From: Rhodeus uyekii
Taxonomy: Eukaryota; Chordata; Actinopteri; Cypriniformes; Acheilognathidae
Reading direction: 5' to 3'
Assembly: GCA_037043235.1 (NCBI GenBank)
Contig: JAWRVZ010000221.1
Span: 70,001 to 134,000 of the forward strand
DNA length: 64,000 nt
Shown: positions 24,501 to 39,500 of the stretch, in pieces
Numbering within the stretch: the stretch's first letter is position 1
Layout: every line of letters begins with the position of its first letter
Notes under the pieces: generated by a model
Database searches by the model: none
Seen by the model: only the letters and a program-made list of their open reading frames with translations
What the model was told of the DNA's origin: nothing
Program-made: the position numbers and the translations under genes

Positions 24501-27500
24501 AACCTAACAACACCCTAGCGACTCCATAGCGATGTGGTGAAAACCTAACAACACCCTAGTGACTGCATAGGAATGTGGTGAAAACCTAACAACACCCTAG
24601 CGACTGCATAGGAATGTGGTGAAAACCTAACAACACCCTAGCGACTGCATAGCGACGTGGTGAAAACCTAACAGCACCCTAGCGACTGCATATTGACGTG
24701 GTGAAAACCTAACAACACCCTAGCGACTGCATAGCGATGTGGTGAAAACCTAACAACACCCTAGCGACTGCATAGGAATGTGGTGAAAACCTAACAACAC
24801 CCTAGCGACTGCATAGCGACGTGGTGAAAACCTAACAGCACCCTAGCGACTGCATATTGACGTGGTGAAAACCTAACAACACCCTAGCGACTGCATATTG
24901 ACGTGGTGAAAACCTAACAACACCCTAGTGACTGCATAGGAATGTGGTGAAAACCTAACAACACCCTAGCGACTGCATAGGAATGTGGTGAAAACCTAAC
25001 AACACCCTAGCGACTGCATAGCGACGTGGTGAAAACCTAACAGCACCCTAGCGACTGCATATTGACGTGGTGAAAACCTAACAGCACCCTAGCGACTGCA
25101 TAGCGACGTGGTGAAAACCTAACAGCACCCTAGCGACTGCATATTGACGTGGTGAAAACCTAACAACACCCTAGCGACTGCATATTGACGTGGTGAAAAC
25201 CTAACAACACCCTAGTGACTGCATAGGAATGTGGTGAAAACCTAACAACACCCTAGCGACTGCATAGGAATGTGGTGAAAACCTAACAACACCCTAGCGA
25301 CTGCATAGCGACGTGGTGAAAACCTAACAGCACCCTAGCGACTGCATATTGACGTGGTGAAAACCTAACAGCACCCTAGCGACTGCATAGCGACGTGGTG
25401 AAAACCTAACAACACCCTAGCGACTGCATAGCGACGTGGTGAAAACCTAACAACACCCTAGCGACTGCATAGCGACGTGGTGAAAACCTAACAACACCCT
25501 AGCGACTGCATAGCGACGTGGTGAAAACCTTATGGTGGTGAGTTTTGCTCGGTTGCACACTTTTTCCGAAAATAGGAAAATCTTATTTTACTTTGCAGGA
25601 TTGTTCCAAAGTGGGTTTATTTATATTCGAGCTGCACAATTCTGGAGAAATTTAAAAATCACATTTAAACAGCGAGTCTGAACACAAGCTTAACAAAATA
25701 ATATAATTTACTAGAGATTCTGACAAAATGTTAATGCTACGGTCTGTTTAATTAATTTGAATGTTTTTTTATGTATTGAATCAATGATTCAATGACACTT
25801 GTTTCATAACTGGATGAATACATTTTTAATCAAATGTCTTGAATGATTCAACGAGGAATACATTTTTAACAGTCACTTGTCGCCACATCCTGGTGTAACG
25901 ATGTAAACAACACAATCGTTATTTTAAGCGGCAAGTCACTTTCAAATGATGATTTGGTTGTATTTTGATGGCTACCATTGACATTGATAATCATCAGTGA
26001 ACATTATCTGAACATTAAACTTTTATGCCAGGGCTTCTGTGATGATAATAAATATTTGTAGGAAACGCAACCAATACTGTGATGTTCAAAAGACTGTTTG
26101 TGAAGCTGCCCCTGGGTTAAGTTTTCTGGTGTTTTTTAGACACTGGCAAATCATTGTCATTTAAGAACGAGATTGCGTGGGCGTTTTAATCGAGACCGCG
26201 ATCTAGTGATTAATGATCTATTTTGTTCCTTTCACGTTGCACAATGTCAGAATGGCAATTTGCCTGTTTAAAACAGAGCGTGCTGTAAAATATTTGCAGT
26301 ATTTTCCTCAAGCCTTTTTGTTCTGCTCTGGCTGTTTTTTGGCTAAAGCATCTCTGCGATCCAGACTATGAAACTCTTGAATGATTTCATGTGGTGCGTG
26401 TAGGTGACCAAACCTGGCCTGCCTGTGTTTTAACACTGTGCCAGCACTTCTGTTCCCGATGACTTTGCAGTCAGGCAGATTGGCTTACTCATCATTGAAG
26501 GGCCCGTGGATTATTACCCAGCATTCAGAGAGAGAGAGAGAATGAGTGAGAGTTGGCATAGCAAAGCACTTGGATGATACACTTGGGTGGTGTGTGTGTT
26601 TGAGTTGTGTAACCTGAGCAAGCTGAAGTGCTGGACCGGCAATGGGTTAATGTTACACACAGCGCTTTGTGTGTATCGTAAATGTGTGGTGTAGTGAAAG
26701 ATTGTGTGTGTAGGGTTGGTGTTTTTGTGTGTGTCTTACGCTTTGCTTGTTGTGCCCCACTGTCTCTGACTCCAGCTGAATGAACAATTGCGTAATGTGT
26801 GAAGCCAGCATTGCATCGGATTTCCTTGCTGGCTGTGACTGTAAGGAATTGTGTGGCTGAGTTGGAGAAAGTTAAGGAACGAGGGAATACAACAATGTGA
26901 TCACTGTAAGCAGTCAACTCTGTCTGCCAGTGAACATTGGGATATGTTTTTGTGTCACACTGTAGCACTTTTTAAGGGAACGGTCACTCAAAAATTTAAA
27001 TTCTCTCATTTACTCACCCACATGCCTTCCCTTGAACAGTAGAGAAGTGTACAAGACTTTTCTATTCCAAGTCTTTTAAAGCCATGCTGTAACATTATGT
27101 GAGAAACACAAAATATATGTTGTTCATTGTAAATCTATATTTTTTTGAGCTAGCTTGCTTGCTCGGAGATAGGTGGTATTGGGGGAGGAATATTCTCATT
27201 GTAAAGAGCTTGTGATTGGACAGAAATCTGTTTAGTGCAACATGAGTCATTTATATTTTTGATTCGTTATGTGTAAAAATAGAGTAGTGTATGTGTTGAG
27301 AAAGGGAATCAGCACTTCGATGTGGCCGCGCTGAAAGATCTAAAAGTGTAGGATGAGTTTAGTGTCCTAGAAGGTGAGACCATCGACAGTTTCAACAAAG
27401 CAATGAAGGAAGCAGGAGAAGACGTTTTAGGTTATAGGATTAGTAAGAAAACAGAATGGATATCAGGAGAGATGTGGACTTGCATAGACAAGAGAAGATG

Positions 27501-30500
27501 GATTAAAAAGAGACTCTTGGACTCCAATTCACCAAGACTGAAAGAGAGAATTTCAAAGGAGTATAGAGGAAGAGACAAGGAGGTGAAGGGCGACTACGGC
27601 AAGCAACACGACCGACTAATGAGAGATGAAGATGGAACTCAAGTCACAGTGAAGGAGGAGAAGCAAGCAGGCCATCCACAAGCTGAAGAATTGGAAGGCA
27701 CCTGGCGATGATGGAGGATCTCAGAAGATAGGCAGAAGACACAAAGACACAGCAGTTTCTTTGCCCGAGTCTCCAAAAGATCTGGGATAGTGAAAAAGCA
27801 CCAAATGACTGGAATCATCATCAAACTCCCCAAGAAAGGAGATTTGGAGAACTGCAACAACTGGCGAGAAATCACCTTACAATCTCCTGTAATATCTTCA
27901 GTTGGATCATTCTCCAATGCATTACAACAGTTTTGCCCTGCATCCTATGCCAGGAACAGGCAGGCTTTAGGAAGGGGAAATACTGCTTAGACCACATTTT
28001 CGTTCTTAGGTAGATCCTTGAACAGTCCCATGAGTGGAATGGTTCCCTTTATGTGGTCTTTGTGGACTTTGAGAAGGCCTTTGACAGCCCTAAAAATATA
28101 AAATACAGTAAAAATACAGGGAAAACACAGTACCGCATTTTCCCGCATATAACCCGCAGACACAGATAAAACGCACCTTTATATAACACGCGCCCATAGA
28201 TTGGTGAACTTTTTGTGTAAGTTCACATTTCGAATGTTGCTCGCATGACGTCAATTATCCATAACTGTTCAGGCTCGGTACACAGTGCTTGTGCGCGAAA
28301 TTCACACAATAAAAAACAAACACAAGTCAGAATCAGAAGAAAAAGAAACCGCAGTGTCTCCCGCTGTGCAGCAGCACATCCCTTAAGAAGCGATTCTACA
28401 GGTGTTGATCATCGGATGAGACGAGAAGAGCCCGCCCTCATGCAGCACAGCCAATCACGTCTTCTGGCATGATTGACAGGTCAGACAGCCTATCAGCGCC
28501 AGCTGTCAGAGTGATGGTACAAGCGTCAGAGACAACAACCCTCACAAGAAAGAAAACACCGCAAAAAAAAAAAAACCCTTGCGTCTTTAGGGACATAACA
28601 AATATATTGAATTATTATGATGTGTAATTTTTTTGTCATATAGCCCGCACCCTTATATAACCCTCACCCCCTGCGGGGTTTGTAAAATCTGGTATAACCC
28701 ACAGGTTATATGCGGGAAATGCGGTATATATCTCAATATTGTCTGTTTTTCTATTTTCCATTTTAAAAAATTGATATTTAGTATTATTATATGTACTGTA
28801 TTATTGTAGACTAATACTATACTAGTGCTATACAGTATATTATGTGCAAAAAAGGGTTAAATCACTCTTATTATGCAAAGCTGGTACAACTGAGCCCCTG
28901 GATTTGAGGCTTTCTGCCTTTGTTTCCTGAAGATCCTCTCATGATCTGTCCAGTTATATTGGTTGCTGCTTGACGTTTTCAGGTCTCTCCAGAGATTCAC
29001 GTTTTTGAGGAAATCAAGTTAAGAATGACAAGTCTAAATGACACTTGAATATATTAGTGACCCCCTGAATCTGTCAATCACACTAGCACAGATTAAAAAT
29101 GTTTTGTGGATTAAAATGTTAATCCTTTTGTATGCTCTTCAACCGAATTACTTGAGCTGTATGGAGTCAATCTGAGTCCAGGGAAGATGTGTTCAGCTGT
29201 TATAACTCCTGAAACGCCTTTCAAATTTCTGCGTTTGTTCACTTGTTTGGGATTGACAGCAAGGTGTGAGTCTTTCCTTCAGTCAGCAGATTAAATGTCC
29301 ATAACATCGGGAAGTTTTAACACGATTGACAGTGTTTTATTGAATAAGAGTCCAATTGAGACGTGAATTTCAAACAACCATCAAGGACTTTAAATGCTTT
29401 GTAACGAAGTGCCGCAATTTCTCAGCTCATACCCACAAATCATTTCTCCTTCTCCATGAGTAAACTAAACCTGTCATGATTATTCAGTTCTCTGTGGCTC
29501 TCACAGTACATGATATGTCAAGGTATTAGGAGAGCGAGGACTCAATTTGCAAAAAGGATGAACTTTATTAACAAAATAAAACAAAACATCAAACATAAAC
29601 AGTCCCAGGGGGGAAAAACTAGAAACTAAACTAGGCAAGACAAGGCAAGGCAGGACATGAAATTGGAACGACATAGAATAATGACAAAGATGCGAGGAGA
29701 TTAAATACACTCAGGAGGAAGGGCAATTGAAGAAAACACAGCTGGGACAAATCAAAGTTAAGCAGGGAAACAAGGTGGGAGGGTTTACACATTAACGAGA
29801 CATGAACACGCAGCCAATGCGAACGCGCATCGCCGCGTGTTCACACTAAACAAAGACACAACACGAAAACACAACATGAAAGCTGATGAAAACACAAACT
29901 GCGTGGTCACAACACTGCACACGGACCTGAGAGAACACGCCTCGAGCAGAGATTGATCCGCGCCCACTCACAAAACATAGAGCGCACGAGGAACGAGGAA
30001 CCGCTCGGCTCACGCGCTCATGACAAGGACGAACACACGAGTCATGCATGTCCAAATCCCGACACAAACCGAAACCAGATAAGACCAGTCTCGGGATCGG
30101 ACATCATAACCCGCTCAAAAGATGTTACACAGACAAGCATGCGTGCGGCTCGAATCCTCGAAGCCGTGCGCACACACATCAAATACGAGACATTACGGTA
30201 GTGTCAGAGCTCTGCCACAAAACCAAGAAATGACTAGATCGAATGCGGCAGAACCCTGACATGATAGCTCATACAACTAGTTGGCCAGTGCGTTTGCATT
30301 CATTCAGCATGGGTTTGTTGAGAATGCAGTTGTGAGTCCTGAAAATGTGCAGGTGTCCGTTCGGTTATAGAATAGGGTTGTCACGCTCATAAAGAAACAA
30401 AACACTGTATGAATGCTTCTTTATTAAGTAGGGGTGTAACTGTTCATGCATTTGTCCCGTATTGGGGATGAACATAAACGATGCTACACGTTGACTCATT

Positions 30501-33500
30501 CCATGCATATCGATGTTCTTTTGTAATCGACGCATCGTTCCAGCCCTTTTCTGGTCTTTAGATCTACTTGGATGAATTTTTTTCTTCCATTTTTGTCTTG
30601 CAGGTGACACGCCATGAATACGAGTAATAACACACCCGTCCCTAATGCATGATTTGTAGTATTATGAATGTCTGTAGCTCTAACTTGCTCTTTCTACTTT
30701 TTTTGATAATTAATTGTGGGCTACACACTAAATAAACAACTGTTCAGTTTGTTTGTAACCAGGGCAACAAGGAAAGCTTGGCAACAAGGAAAGCTTAGCA
30801 ACAACAGACGAGTAAAACCAAAGAGGTTTGTGTTTTTGGTAACCACAAGTATTTTGCCCGCCAACATGTGCGCGTGAGTTTATGTGTGTACGCGTGTGTT
30901 TGTGTGTGTGTGTGTTTGTGTGTGTTTGTGTGTGTTTGTGTGTGTGTGTGTGTGTGCGCTGTCCCAGACAGCAAATGCTTGTGATATTCCCTGCAGAGGT
31001 TATTAGCAGTCCAGAGATGAACAGAGGTCTAGAAAGGTCACGATTGCGCACTCCAAAAAATGAGGTCATGATTTCCCAACCTCTTCTTGTCCTTCTCAAA
31101 CGTGTCACAGAATGGTTATTAATCTTTTCATATAGATTTGGTTTAATATTGAACTAGCCTGATAAAGGATTGACATTTAGGATTGCGCTCTAAAACGGCT
31201 GAAGGTCTGTTTGACTGAATTTGACAGGAAATTCAGGTGTAAAATTGTCTTGTGTATGTAGTCATATTTTCAAGGAAGTTGGCTGAGCCGTCACGGTGCT
31301 GTTGCGTGCGCGCGCTGGGTAACTAACCACACGTGTACCAGTTACAGGCCTGTGAAATGAATATGCTCAGTGAAGCATGGACGTTATCTTTGAATCGCAC
31401 ACAAGGCTGTGTTTGGACTTTGTGCTTATCAGAATTTTTGTGATTATTTTTCCCCTTCACATTGGATATCTCTAGTCAAAATAATAACGAATTGTATTTA
31501 TATGGGTATACTTATTGAAATACTGTTAAGATAAAACATTTGTTATAACTGATAATTGTTAAATGGCTGATTGTTATAGTACATTTATAAACAAAATAAA
31601 AAATGGTTTTGAATTCAGCCATTATATTGTATGGTGTGTTAAAGATTATGGTGTTGCCTTTCCTGTAGAGCATTGGTGCGTGCAACTCTAAGGTCATGGG
31701 TTCGATTTCCAGGGAAAGCAAGATCTGAATAGAATATCAATGAATGTAATCAAATCTTGAATGCAATGTAAGTCTCTTTTGATAAAAGCGTCTGATAAAT
31801 GTAAATATAAAATGTGTCATCAAATTATTAGCGTTATTTATTTTTAAAAATACAAAAGAATAAAAATAGACAAAATGAGTACAAGGAATGACCTTGTACT
31901 CATTTTCATTTACAATAACTGATATGTTATGGATATATCCTGCATCCCTTTTGACACTTTGTTGTACAGCTGTACAATTAATTGTTAAAAGATCACAATC
32001 TCGATTGAAACACCCAGCGATTCGGTTGTGTATTAAACCTTTGACAAGTGCGATCGCAGTAAACGTTCAGAGCCGTTGTCATGTGTTGGTATGAAACAGC
32101 TGAACCGTACACAAACAGTATTTTTAACCACACAGGATCATAATTTCCATCTTACAATAACAGAGAAGTACTGGGATAAAAGCTTGTAGTTGTGGTATAA
32201 ACACACTGATGTGTGCAATAGTGATCAAAATGGAGTAAATCACCTTGTGAAAGTAAATGATGCTTCAGATAACGATGATGGCGTTACATCAGTATGTAGC
32301 GACAATTAACTATTACATTTTTTTTTATCGTTGAATCTGTTACAGTCATGTCATGTCTCGTCACTTCCTGCTTCCTCCGCTGTGATCCATTGTGTTTCCG
32401 TCAGCTGTCTGGTCTGCCACTCCCCTTGTTAGTCTCGTCAGGTGTTTCCCATTATCCAGTATATATAAACCCTCATGTTTTCCCATGTCTTTGCCGATTG
32501 TTGACATTTCTGTCTTATGTTATCTGACGTTTCTTACCCGTGCATATATGTCGTCTCCGTGTTATCCAAGAATTCTTGCACAATTGTGACGTTTTGGTTT
32601 TGTATTTAAAGTCTTTTTGTTTTGTTTGTTATAGTGTTTTCGTTTTTGGTTAATGAATATAGTTTCCCTCTAATTCCTGCTTCTCTCTTGCTTTTGTCAT
32701 TCCACACCAAAACCCCGTTACAGAATCATTCATTGAAGAGATTTGTTCAGTAAGGAAACAAGTGATGTCTTTTAGTGAGTCATTGAATCATTCATTCGAC
32801 CCGATTGCAGCAATTAACTTTTTGTCCGAACTTTTAAGTAGTGACATGTTTTGTTTAGCTTGTCTATTCAGAATCATAAATTCTCTTGATCTCTTTACTT
32901 TGTTGCAAAAGTAGAGAAAATTTAAATTAAACTCCAACTTTAACAAAAAAATATGTCTTGGAAATTCCTTCGTCGTCTGGTATAAATGACTTTATTGGTT
33001 TGACCGGGATGGTTTACGAGGAGCACGTTGTTCTTTTTGCACTTTTTCCTTGAGCCTCTTTCGTATCTCAGTCATAATAAAAGCGATTGTGCTCACCATG
33101 TTTAGTTTTCTCTATCCAGTATTAAGCTTCACTTAGATAAGAGAATGAAACCAATGAAATTTAAGACACACTTACGTCTGTCCGTATCTCTGAATCCAGC
33201 GGCCCTGATCTGTCACAGTGACCCAGGTCAGTCCAGATCTCAACACCACACTTTCTCCTGGATCACTTCAGCACAGTATTATGGAATTTTACCTGATTAA
33301 CATCTAATACTATTTTCTGTATTTTAAACTATAACTTTAGGGTTTTTCACACTGTTCTTAAACCGTGGGTTATTGCCATTGTAAACGCTGCTTTTAACCC
33401 CAGGTAAAGGAAAGTTTCACACTTGTAATTCAGAATTTAGCGTCAGGCAGTTCCAGACAAAAGGCCAAATTTTAGACTACAGATGTTTTCCTATTTGCAC

Positions 33501-36500
33501 AGTAATAATAAGATACAATGCAATGTAATATAAACCTTAATTTCAATCAGGAAGTTTTTCTCTCAGAACCGAACACAATAACCATTGGCATGGCACTATT
33601 GGCAGCAGTGGTCTCTACGAGCTCACATTGCTTTTGAGAAATGCATTCTGGTTGGTTTCTGAGGGACTGTTGACATTTGAGTGCCTTCAAACTTCATTGG
33701 TCAAGGACGTCTCATTTGTACAGTCAATAAAAATGACTTAATTGCTTCCCTTCACAACGGGTGCCGTTATTTCCTGCCTTGTGACAAAGATTTTGATTTA
33801 TGTAACTCTGACGTAAATCAACATACTTCACATTCAGGAGGAGTTGAGGCATGTTTCGTCTGACAGACCTAGTATATGGTATTTTTGGCTACATGTTTTT
33901 CATTTTTTTTTTTTATCCATATAATCTTCCTCCCATACTGAATTAACCCACTAAGAAAAGTTCTGTCTTGCTGAAACTTAAAATAACTCCCACAGACCCA
34001 CTCATGATGTTTCCTGGCAGAATAATAAATAAGCTCTGGCTCGTACAGTTCATGATTATTTTGATATTGGAGTGGAATAATCTGACCCAAGAAGATATAA
34101 CCGTTATCTGGCTTCTCAAAGTCATCATGAAATCATATTTATGGAATATTTTTGTATTTATTCTAAATGATTTGTCTGGTTTTAAATGTCATGGCACCAC
34201 GTAATCTTTAATAATCTTTGATCTGTTCTCTGATGATGCGTTTACTGGCGGGAGGGCGGAACGAGAGATCAGCCAATAGCAAACCAATGATTCAATCGAT
34301 CAAGTCCCCTCCTACTTTTTTCTTCTTCCTTGTTCGAGAAGCAGTTTCACTTGTACAGTATATTTAACAATAGGGAAGAAATGACTGAGATTAATGACTT
34401 TAACTCACCCAAAGAACTTCCTACAAAGCAACGCATGTAAAAAGCAACACATATTTAACTTTACAAACTTTAGTGCAAAAGACTGATTCTTGCGTGTCAG
34501 TACTGTTGTTTTACGGAAACACCGGGGTAAAAACAGTTGACTAGCGCTGGCTTTGAGACAATCGTTCCTTGTTGTGCGCTGTCTAAATGTAGAGACTGTC
34601 TAACAGCACAGGTTGATGGATCTGACTTCTCTTCCTACAGCCAGTCAGGGTTTCTCTGATCTCAACTCTGTTGCTAGGCAACAGGTATTTTTATCCAGGT
34701 TTCATTTTCACGTCAGAATGTAATCTGTAATGATTAAAAAAAATATGAAGTTAATATTCTTTCTTTTCAGTCAACCTTTGTCGAAAATGACTTTTTTTTT
34801 TGTTGTTGTTTCTTTCAGGAAAAGAGGGATAGATGTTGTCCAGGTAAGTGGATCTCCTCTTAACAAAATTAATTTTCAGATATTTATCGAATGTGTGAAA
34901 TCACAAACAGTGACCACCCATAATTTTCTTAAAAAGCCCCATAAAGTCTAAAGTCTTTAAGTGTTTTCCTATTGATTTTTCAAAAGCATTTCAGAACAAT
35001 GTTCAGTAAAGATGTGTTGTTTCATTCAGCTCATTATAACCTTGAAGTTGGAAACTCAGTTAATGATACAACTTAAGTTTAAAGCAAATTAAATTCATCA
35101 TTCATCAGTTCCTATGTTACACAATAATAAAATCGAATTATCCTCTTGGTCACTGTACACATGCAACACAAATGTTTGTCTAATGCTGTTTAGTTAACAT
35201 CTCTGATTGGTGAATCTTGCTACAGGATTGTGGGTAGTGTAGTTCTTCCCTTAGAGTTCGGTAAAAGTCTCCTTAGGGGCATTTATTTTTAACAATAACC
35301 TTTAAAGACAGTTACAAGGTTGTTAATTGATGGTTTTACTTTTTTGAAACATTATTTTAAGTAATTTTTTTAATAAGTTGGTGAAAAAAACGACATTACC
35401 CATGATTCTGCAAAGAAAACTTTCAAACAAGCCCGCCCACAAATTGACAGGATTGGTTACATGTTGGTGGCGTAGAGAACGGGGGCGATTTCAAAACACG
35501 TTTTTGAGACTGTCATTGGGAAACTGCAGTTTTAAGAAGAAAATCCTGATGAATTTGCACATGGTTTGTCTTAAAGCATATTAAAAACACTGCATATACC
35601 TATAAAGAACAGCAAAAACTTTATTCTTTAAATATGTGTATATTTATATTTTGAAATGAACATAAATTGTAATTTCTGTATATGCAATCAGTGTTCAAAA
35701 TCAATAATATTATGTGTAGCAAATCAAGTTCAAATGGAGCACCTGTATTTAATCACAATGTGTTATAATCAAACACACATAAATCAACCATGAAAGGGGA
35801 GTGTATTGATATTTAATTATAACGGATTATAATAAGTTATGAATATATATATGGCTCGATTGCGCTTACGGAATTGGTCTTGGATTTAGAATTAAGTTCA
35901 AAGATATGGGCTGGTCCGTGCACAAAATGAGGCTGTAAATATATTTGATAAATTCTTAGAAATTCTTATGGCCATAAAGAATCATCTTTGTGTTTTATTG
36001 TACTAAAAGTACCAAAAGCATGTTGCAAAAATCAAACGTTAAAGTGTTCATGAGCATTACAGAGACAGTCAAGAGTGGATAACATGGACTTACATACACA
36101 GATTAACAAAGAAAGAGATAGATTAACAGAATGGCAAATTGGTCCCTTTGGCTGTTAAGCAGGTATACATGCATTCGGAAAGTTTCTTTGTTTCCTCTGT
36201 TGCTGGGGATGTTCGTTTGAGATTTCCTCGGTTGTTTAGTCCTCAAGAAGTTCAAATGGAGTTAGTCTCTGAAGGTGAAGTCGCCGTAAAGAGGAACAAG
36301 GAGCGCGAAGAGGAAGACGAACGGCGCGAATATTCCTTGCATTGGTAACTTTGGAGTCACCTGAACACACACTCTTGGCTGGATAGCCAATCACGAGGTG
36401 CAAACTTCAGGCGGGAAGGTGTCTTCGTGTCCTCCTGGACTGTGTTGCATATTTTATGATGCTGTTGGATTTGGATTTATGATACTAAATATGATGCATT

Positions 36501-39500
36501 TCAGCGCAACATAATATACACATCATCATTTAAAGCATAAATAGAGGAACATTTAAAGACCAAACAGGACAGGGTTACAAGTGATGGACGGAGGAATGTC
36601 TTCTCACACATTGTCAAAGGCATTTAAACAAACAAAACTAACTACCAAACATAACTATGGTAATTACAGTATGGGAACATGCATATACACACAAAATAAT
36701 ATATTAAATACAATATAAAAAATAGGAGACGTTACCTGTATTCAGTGTATGTGTGTGTGTTTGTCCAAAGTCTTGTAGGAAAATTGCCTTTTTGGTGGTC
36801 AGTGGGGGGTGACTGGCTTCTTTGAAGTCATTCCCATGGGTTTAGGATGTCTCCTGCTTATTGTCTTTCGCAATTAGGGGCAATTAAGCACAGACCCATT
36901 AGTGCCGGTTTTGTAAGTTTCCTTAATATAAAACGTTTTTCTGGGGTCTCGTTTGTTCCAGCGCCATACGCTACATATATTTCCCACTCATTTTTTATTT
37001 GTCATTCAGAGATTCATGGGATTGTAGTTCATTCCCTCATTAAAGTTAAGTACACAGCCTTGTCGCTTTTTGTTTTGTCTTCGATTTTCAAATACTTTTA
37101 ACTTAAAATCAACTTTGTAAGGTTGTGTTTCAACTGATAGCTTGTTGGTTGGCTTATAATGCTTTAATGAATACTTTCTAAAAAAATTTATATAGGAAAA
37201 ATACTTCAGGAACCAAGGCCACTGTAAAGAAGACTGGTAACCCCTTACACCCTGAAGGCATACTTAAAAGAAATATAACTCTACTAAGAAAGCAAGATGT
37301 AAACAAGTGCATGGTCTCATTTAAAAATAAAATCTTTCTTATTTTGATTAAAAATTGATTTTGATTAGTTTGTAGTTTCTTATGTTATGTCACTGCTAAC
37401 CCCCAGAAAAAGTGAGACAATTTATTAATCTATTATTGATGTTTGACATGATGAATATTTTAAAGTAAATTATGGTAGCTCATAAAATCAAGTTTTGGCT
37501 GATTCACAGTTATTTCAACTGCATTTGGGTCAAATTTTCTCTCAAAGCAATCAAAAGTTATGACAGATGGGACCGCAGTAGCCTTTTTATTAAAAGTCAA
37601 AAATCAAAACTCAGTAATCTGAGGGTTTTACTGAACATAAGAACTGCTTGCATGTGTAAACGCTACAATAAGTCATAATAATACAGTAGAACCCCGACTT
37701 ACGAAATTAATTCGTTCCAAGGTTGGCTTCGTAAGTCGGTCAAGCTTTTGCATGTAAATTGCCTAATCCGTTCCAAGCCCTACGAAAACACCACATTTAA
37801 TTTTATAATAAAGCTATGCTTGTTCAGTATGGTATGACAAGCGCATCCCAGCTTCATACTTCTCTATTATCTCCCTTTTCGTCTCCATGGAGAGCATCCT
37901 CTTCTTCTCTTTCACTTTCACTTTCATTGTGCAATGAAATGGGAGAGGAACGCCGCTACGCAGAGGCTGGTGGGAGCGATGCTGACCAATAGGAGAGAGC
38001 CGGGAGCAGTGTTGCCAGATTGGGCGGGTTCCCGGCGAGTTTTAAGGTGTAGTTGGGCTGGAAATCTTCAGTCCAATCTGGCAACACAGGTCGGGAGACA
38101 GCCAATGGGAGAGCGGGACGATTGGTGCGAGTTTCCGGGTCAGTGGCGCGCGAATTTCAAAACAAAACTCGGAAATCCTCGCCTCGCCTCGGCCTCAGAT
38201 CATGGAAGTCCTTTAGCTTTAGCCAAGTAAGTATGTCAAAAAGTATGACACTTTTTCTCAGTGTCTACATGCAATGTTGTGTTTGGGCTTGTTTGAACTG
38301 AATGTTGCTCCTCTAATATTATAGCAAATTTGATACTCTGTTGGTTTAAGTGGTTACACATATAGCGAAGATCTCACTGAATTATGGCTTCTGACACATA
38401 CTGAGCCTGAACAACCTCTGCGTTCGTTGTTGGTCTGACTTTGAAGCTAGAAAGTTTAGTAGTAGTTTACAGAAGTAGAAAGATGTGTTAGGTATGCAGT
38501 TGTTTGCGTGTTACACTGGACAGATGAGCTGAATGTGTGAATGAAATGGTCAGGGTCTGTTGATTAATTTTACTGGCTAAGGCTCCGTTCCTAATTCCTA
38601 GGAGATTTGAGCTGGTGTTTAGCACTGAAAAGACAAATATTTCTGTCTCTTTTTCTATTCAGTTTATTTTTGAAAGCTGAAAGGGTGGTTAACTTGTTTT
38701 CATTAAAGAGACTGTTTTGATAGTAAAGCCCAAATTGTTCTCATTAGTTTTGGCTAAGCATGCTTACCATTTAACATTCGAACATTCAACAAAGCCAAGG
38801 CCTGGAAAGCTTTCCCTTCACAATGAGACAGCAAAATCCTTGCCAGTAAAACATCCACCAACCGTGTTTCAGCAAGGGACCACAATGAAAATTCGCTTTT
38901 TGAAGATCATCACAGACTTAAGGCCCCGTTCTTCGATAAAGGGGAAAAATAAGTTTTTGAAGGTGTACTGTACACATCCTGACAGAATCTACACTTAAAG
39001 CAGCGTTTAGATATAATATGCAAACATCCATCTATTGAAAATCTATTTATATGCATTCTATAATTTGTTAAAAACAAATGTATGTGACAATAGTCAATGG
39101 AAACTAAAATCATCAGCAAACTGCGGGCTGGCTTCAAAATCAGAGTAAAAAACTGATGTTACAGGCTGATCCAACTTGCATGACGTTCATCACAGTAACT
39201 CATAATGGAAGTCATTAGTGTGTATGGTCCTCCACGTACCTGTATGCACTCACGACAACATCTGGGCTCCTCTGCGAATGGATCAGTCTGTGGTGCTACT
39301 TGATGGTTTCGAATGCTCCAATACACAATGTCCAGAGGTTCTCAATTGGATTCAAGTCAGAATGTGAGGGCGAGTCAATGGCATCAATGTCTTCATCATC
39401 TAAAAACTGCCTACACACTCTAGCCACATGTGGCTGGACATTATCACGATCAGGAACCCAGGGTCACGGCACCAGCATTAGGTCTGACAATGACTCTGAG

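Larger units (their letters stand above)
22061..25735. repeat. tandem duplication with a minisatellite in each copy
   Basis: Copy 1 (22061-23003, 943 bp) and copy 2 (23004-25735, 2732 bp) both start 'gatctaaagaagtgcgcaaa', then a unique flank, the 41-bp minisatellite, and a shared tail starting 'ttatggtggtgagttttgct'. The flanks are about 95 percent alike by eye. The size difference is almost all minisatellite expansion in copy 2. Confidence 0.9.

Noticed and set aside
23527..25530. CRISPR-like array of regular direct repeats
   Set aside because: Units adjoin with no unique spacers and the host is a vertebrate; it is a minisatellite.
36139..36348. 69-codon frame ending in a Lys/Glu/Arg-rich stretch
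   Set aside because: No family recognised, no splice context, and no repeat of it elsewhere in the window; not enough for a gene call.
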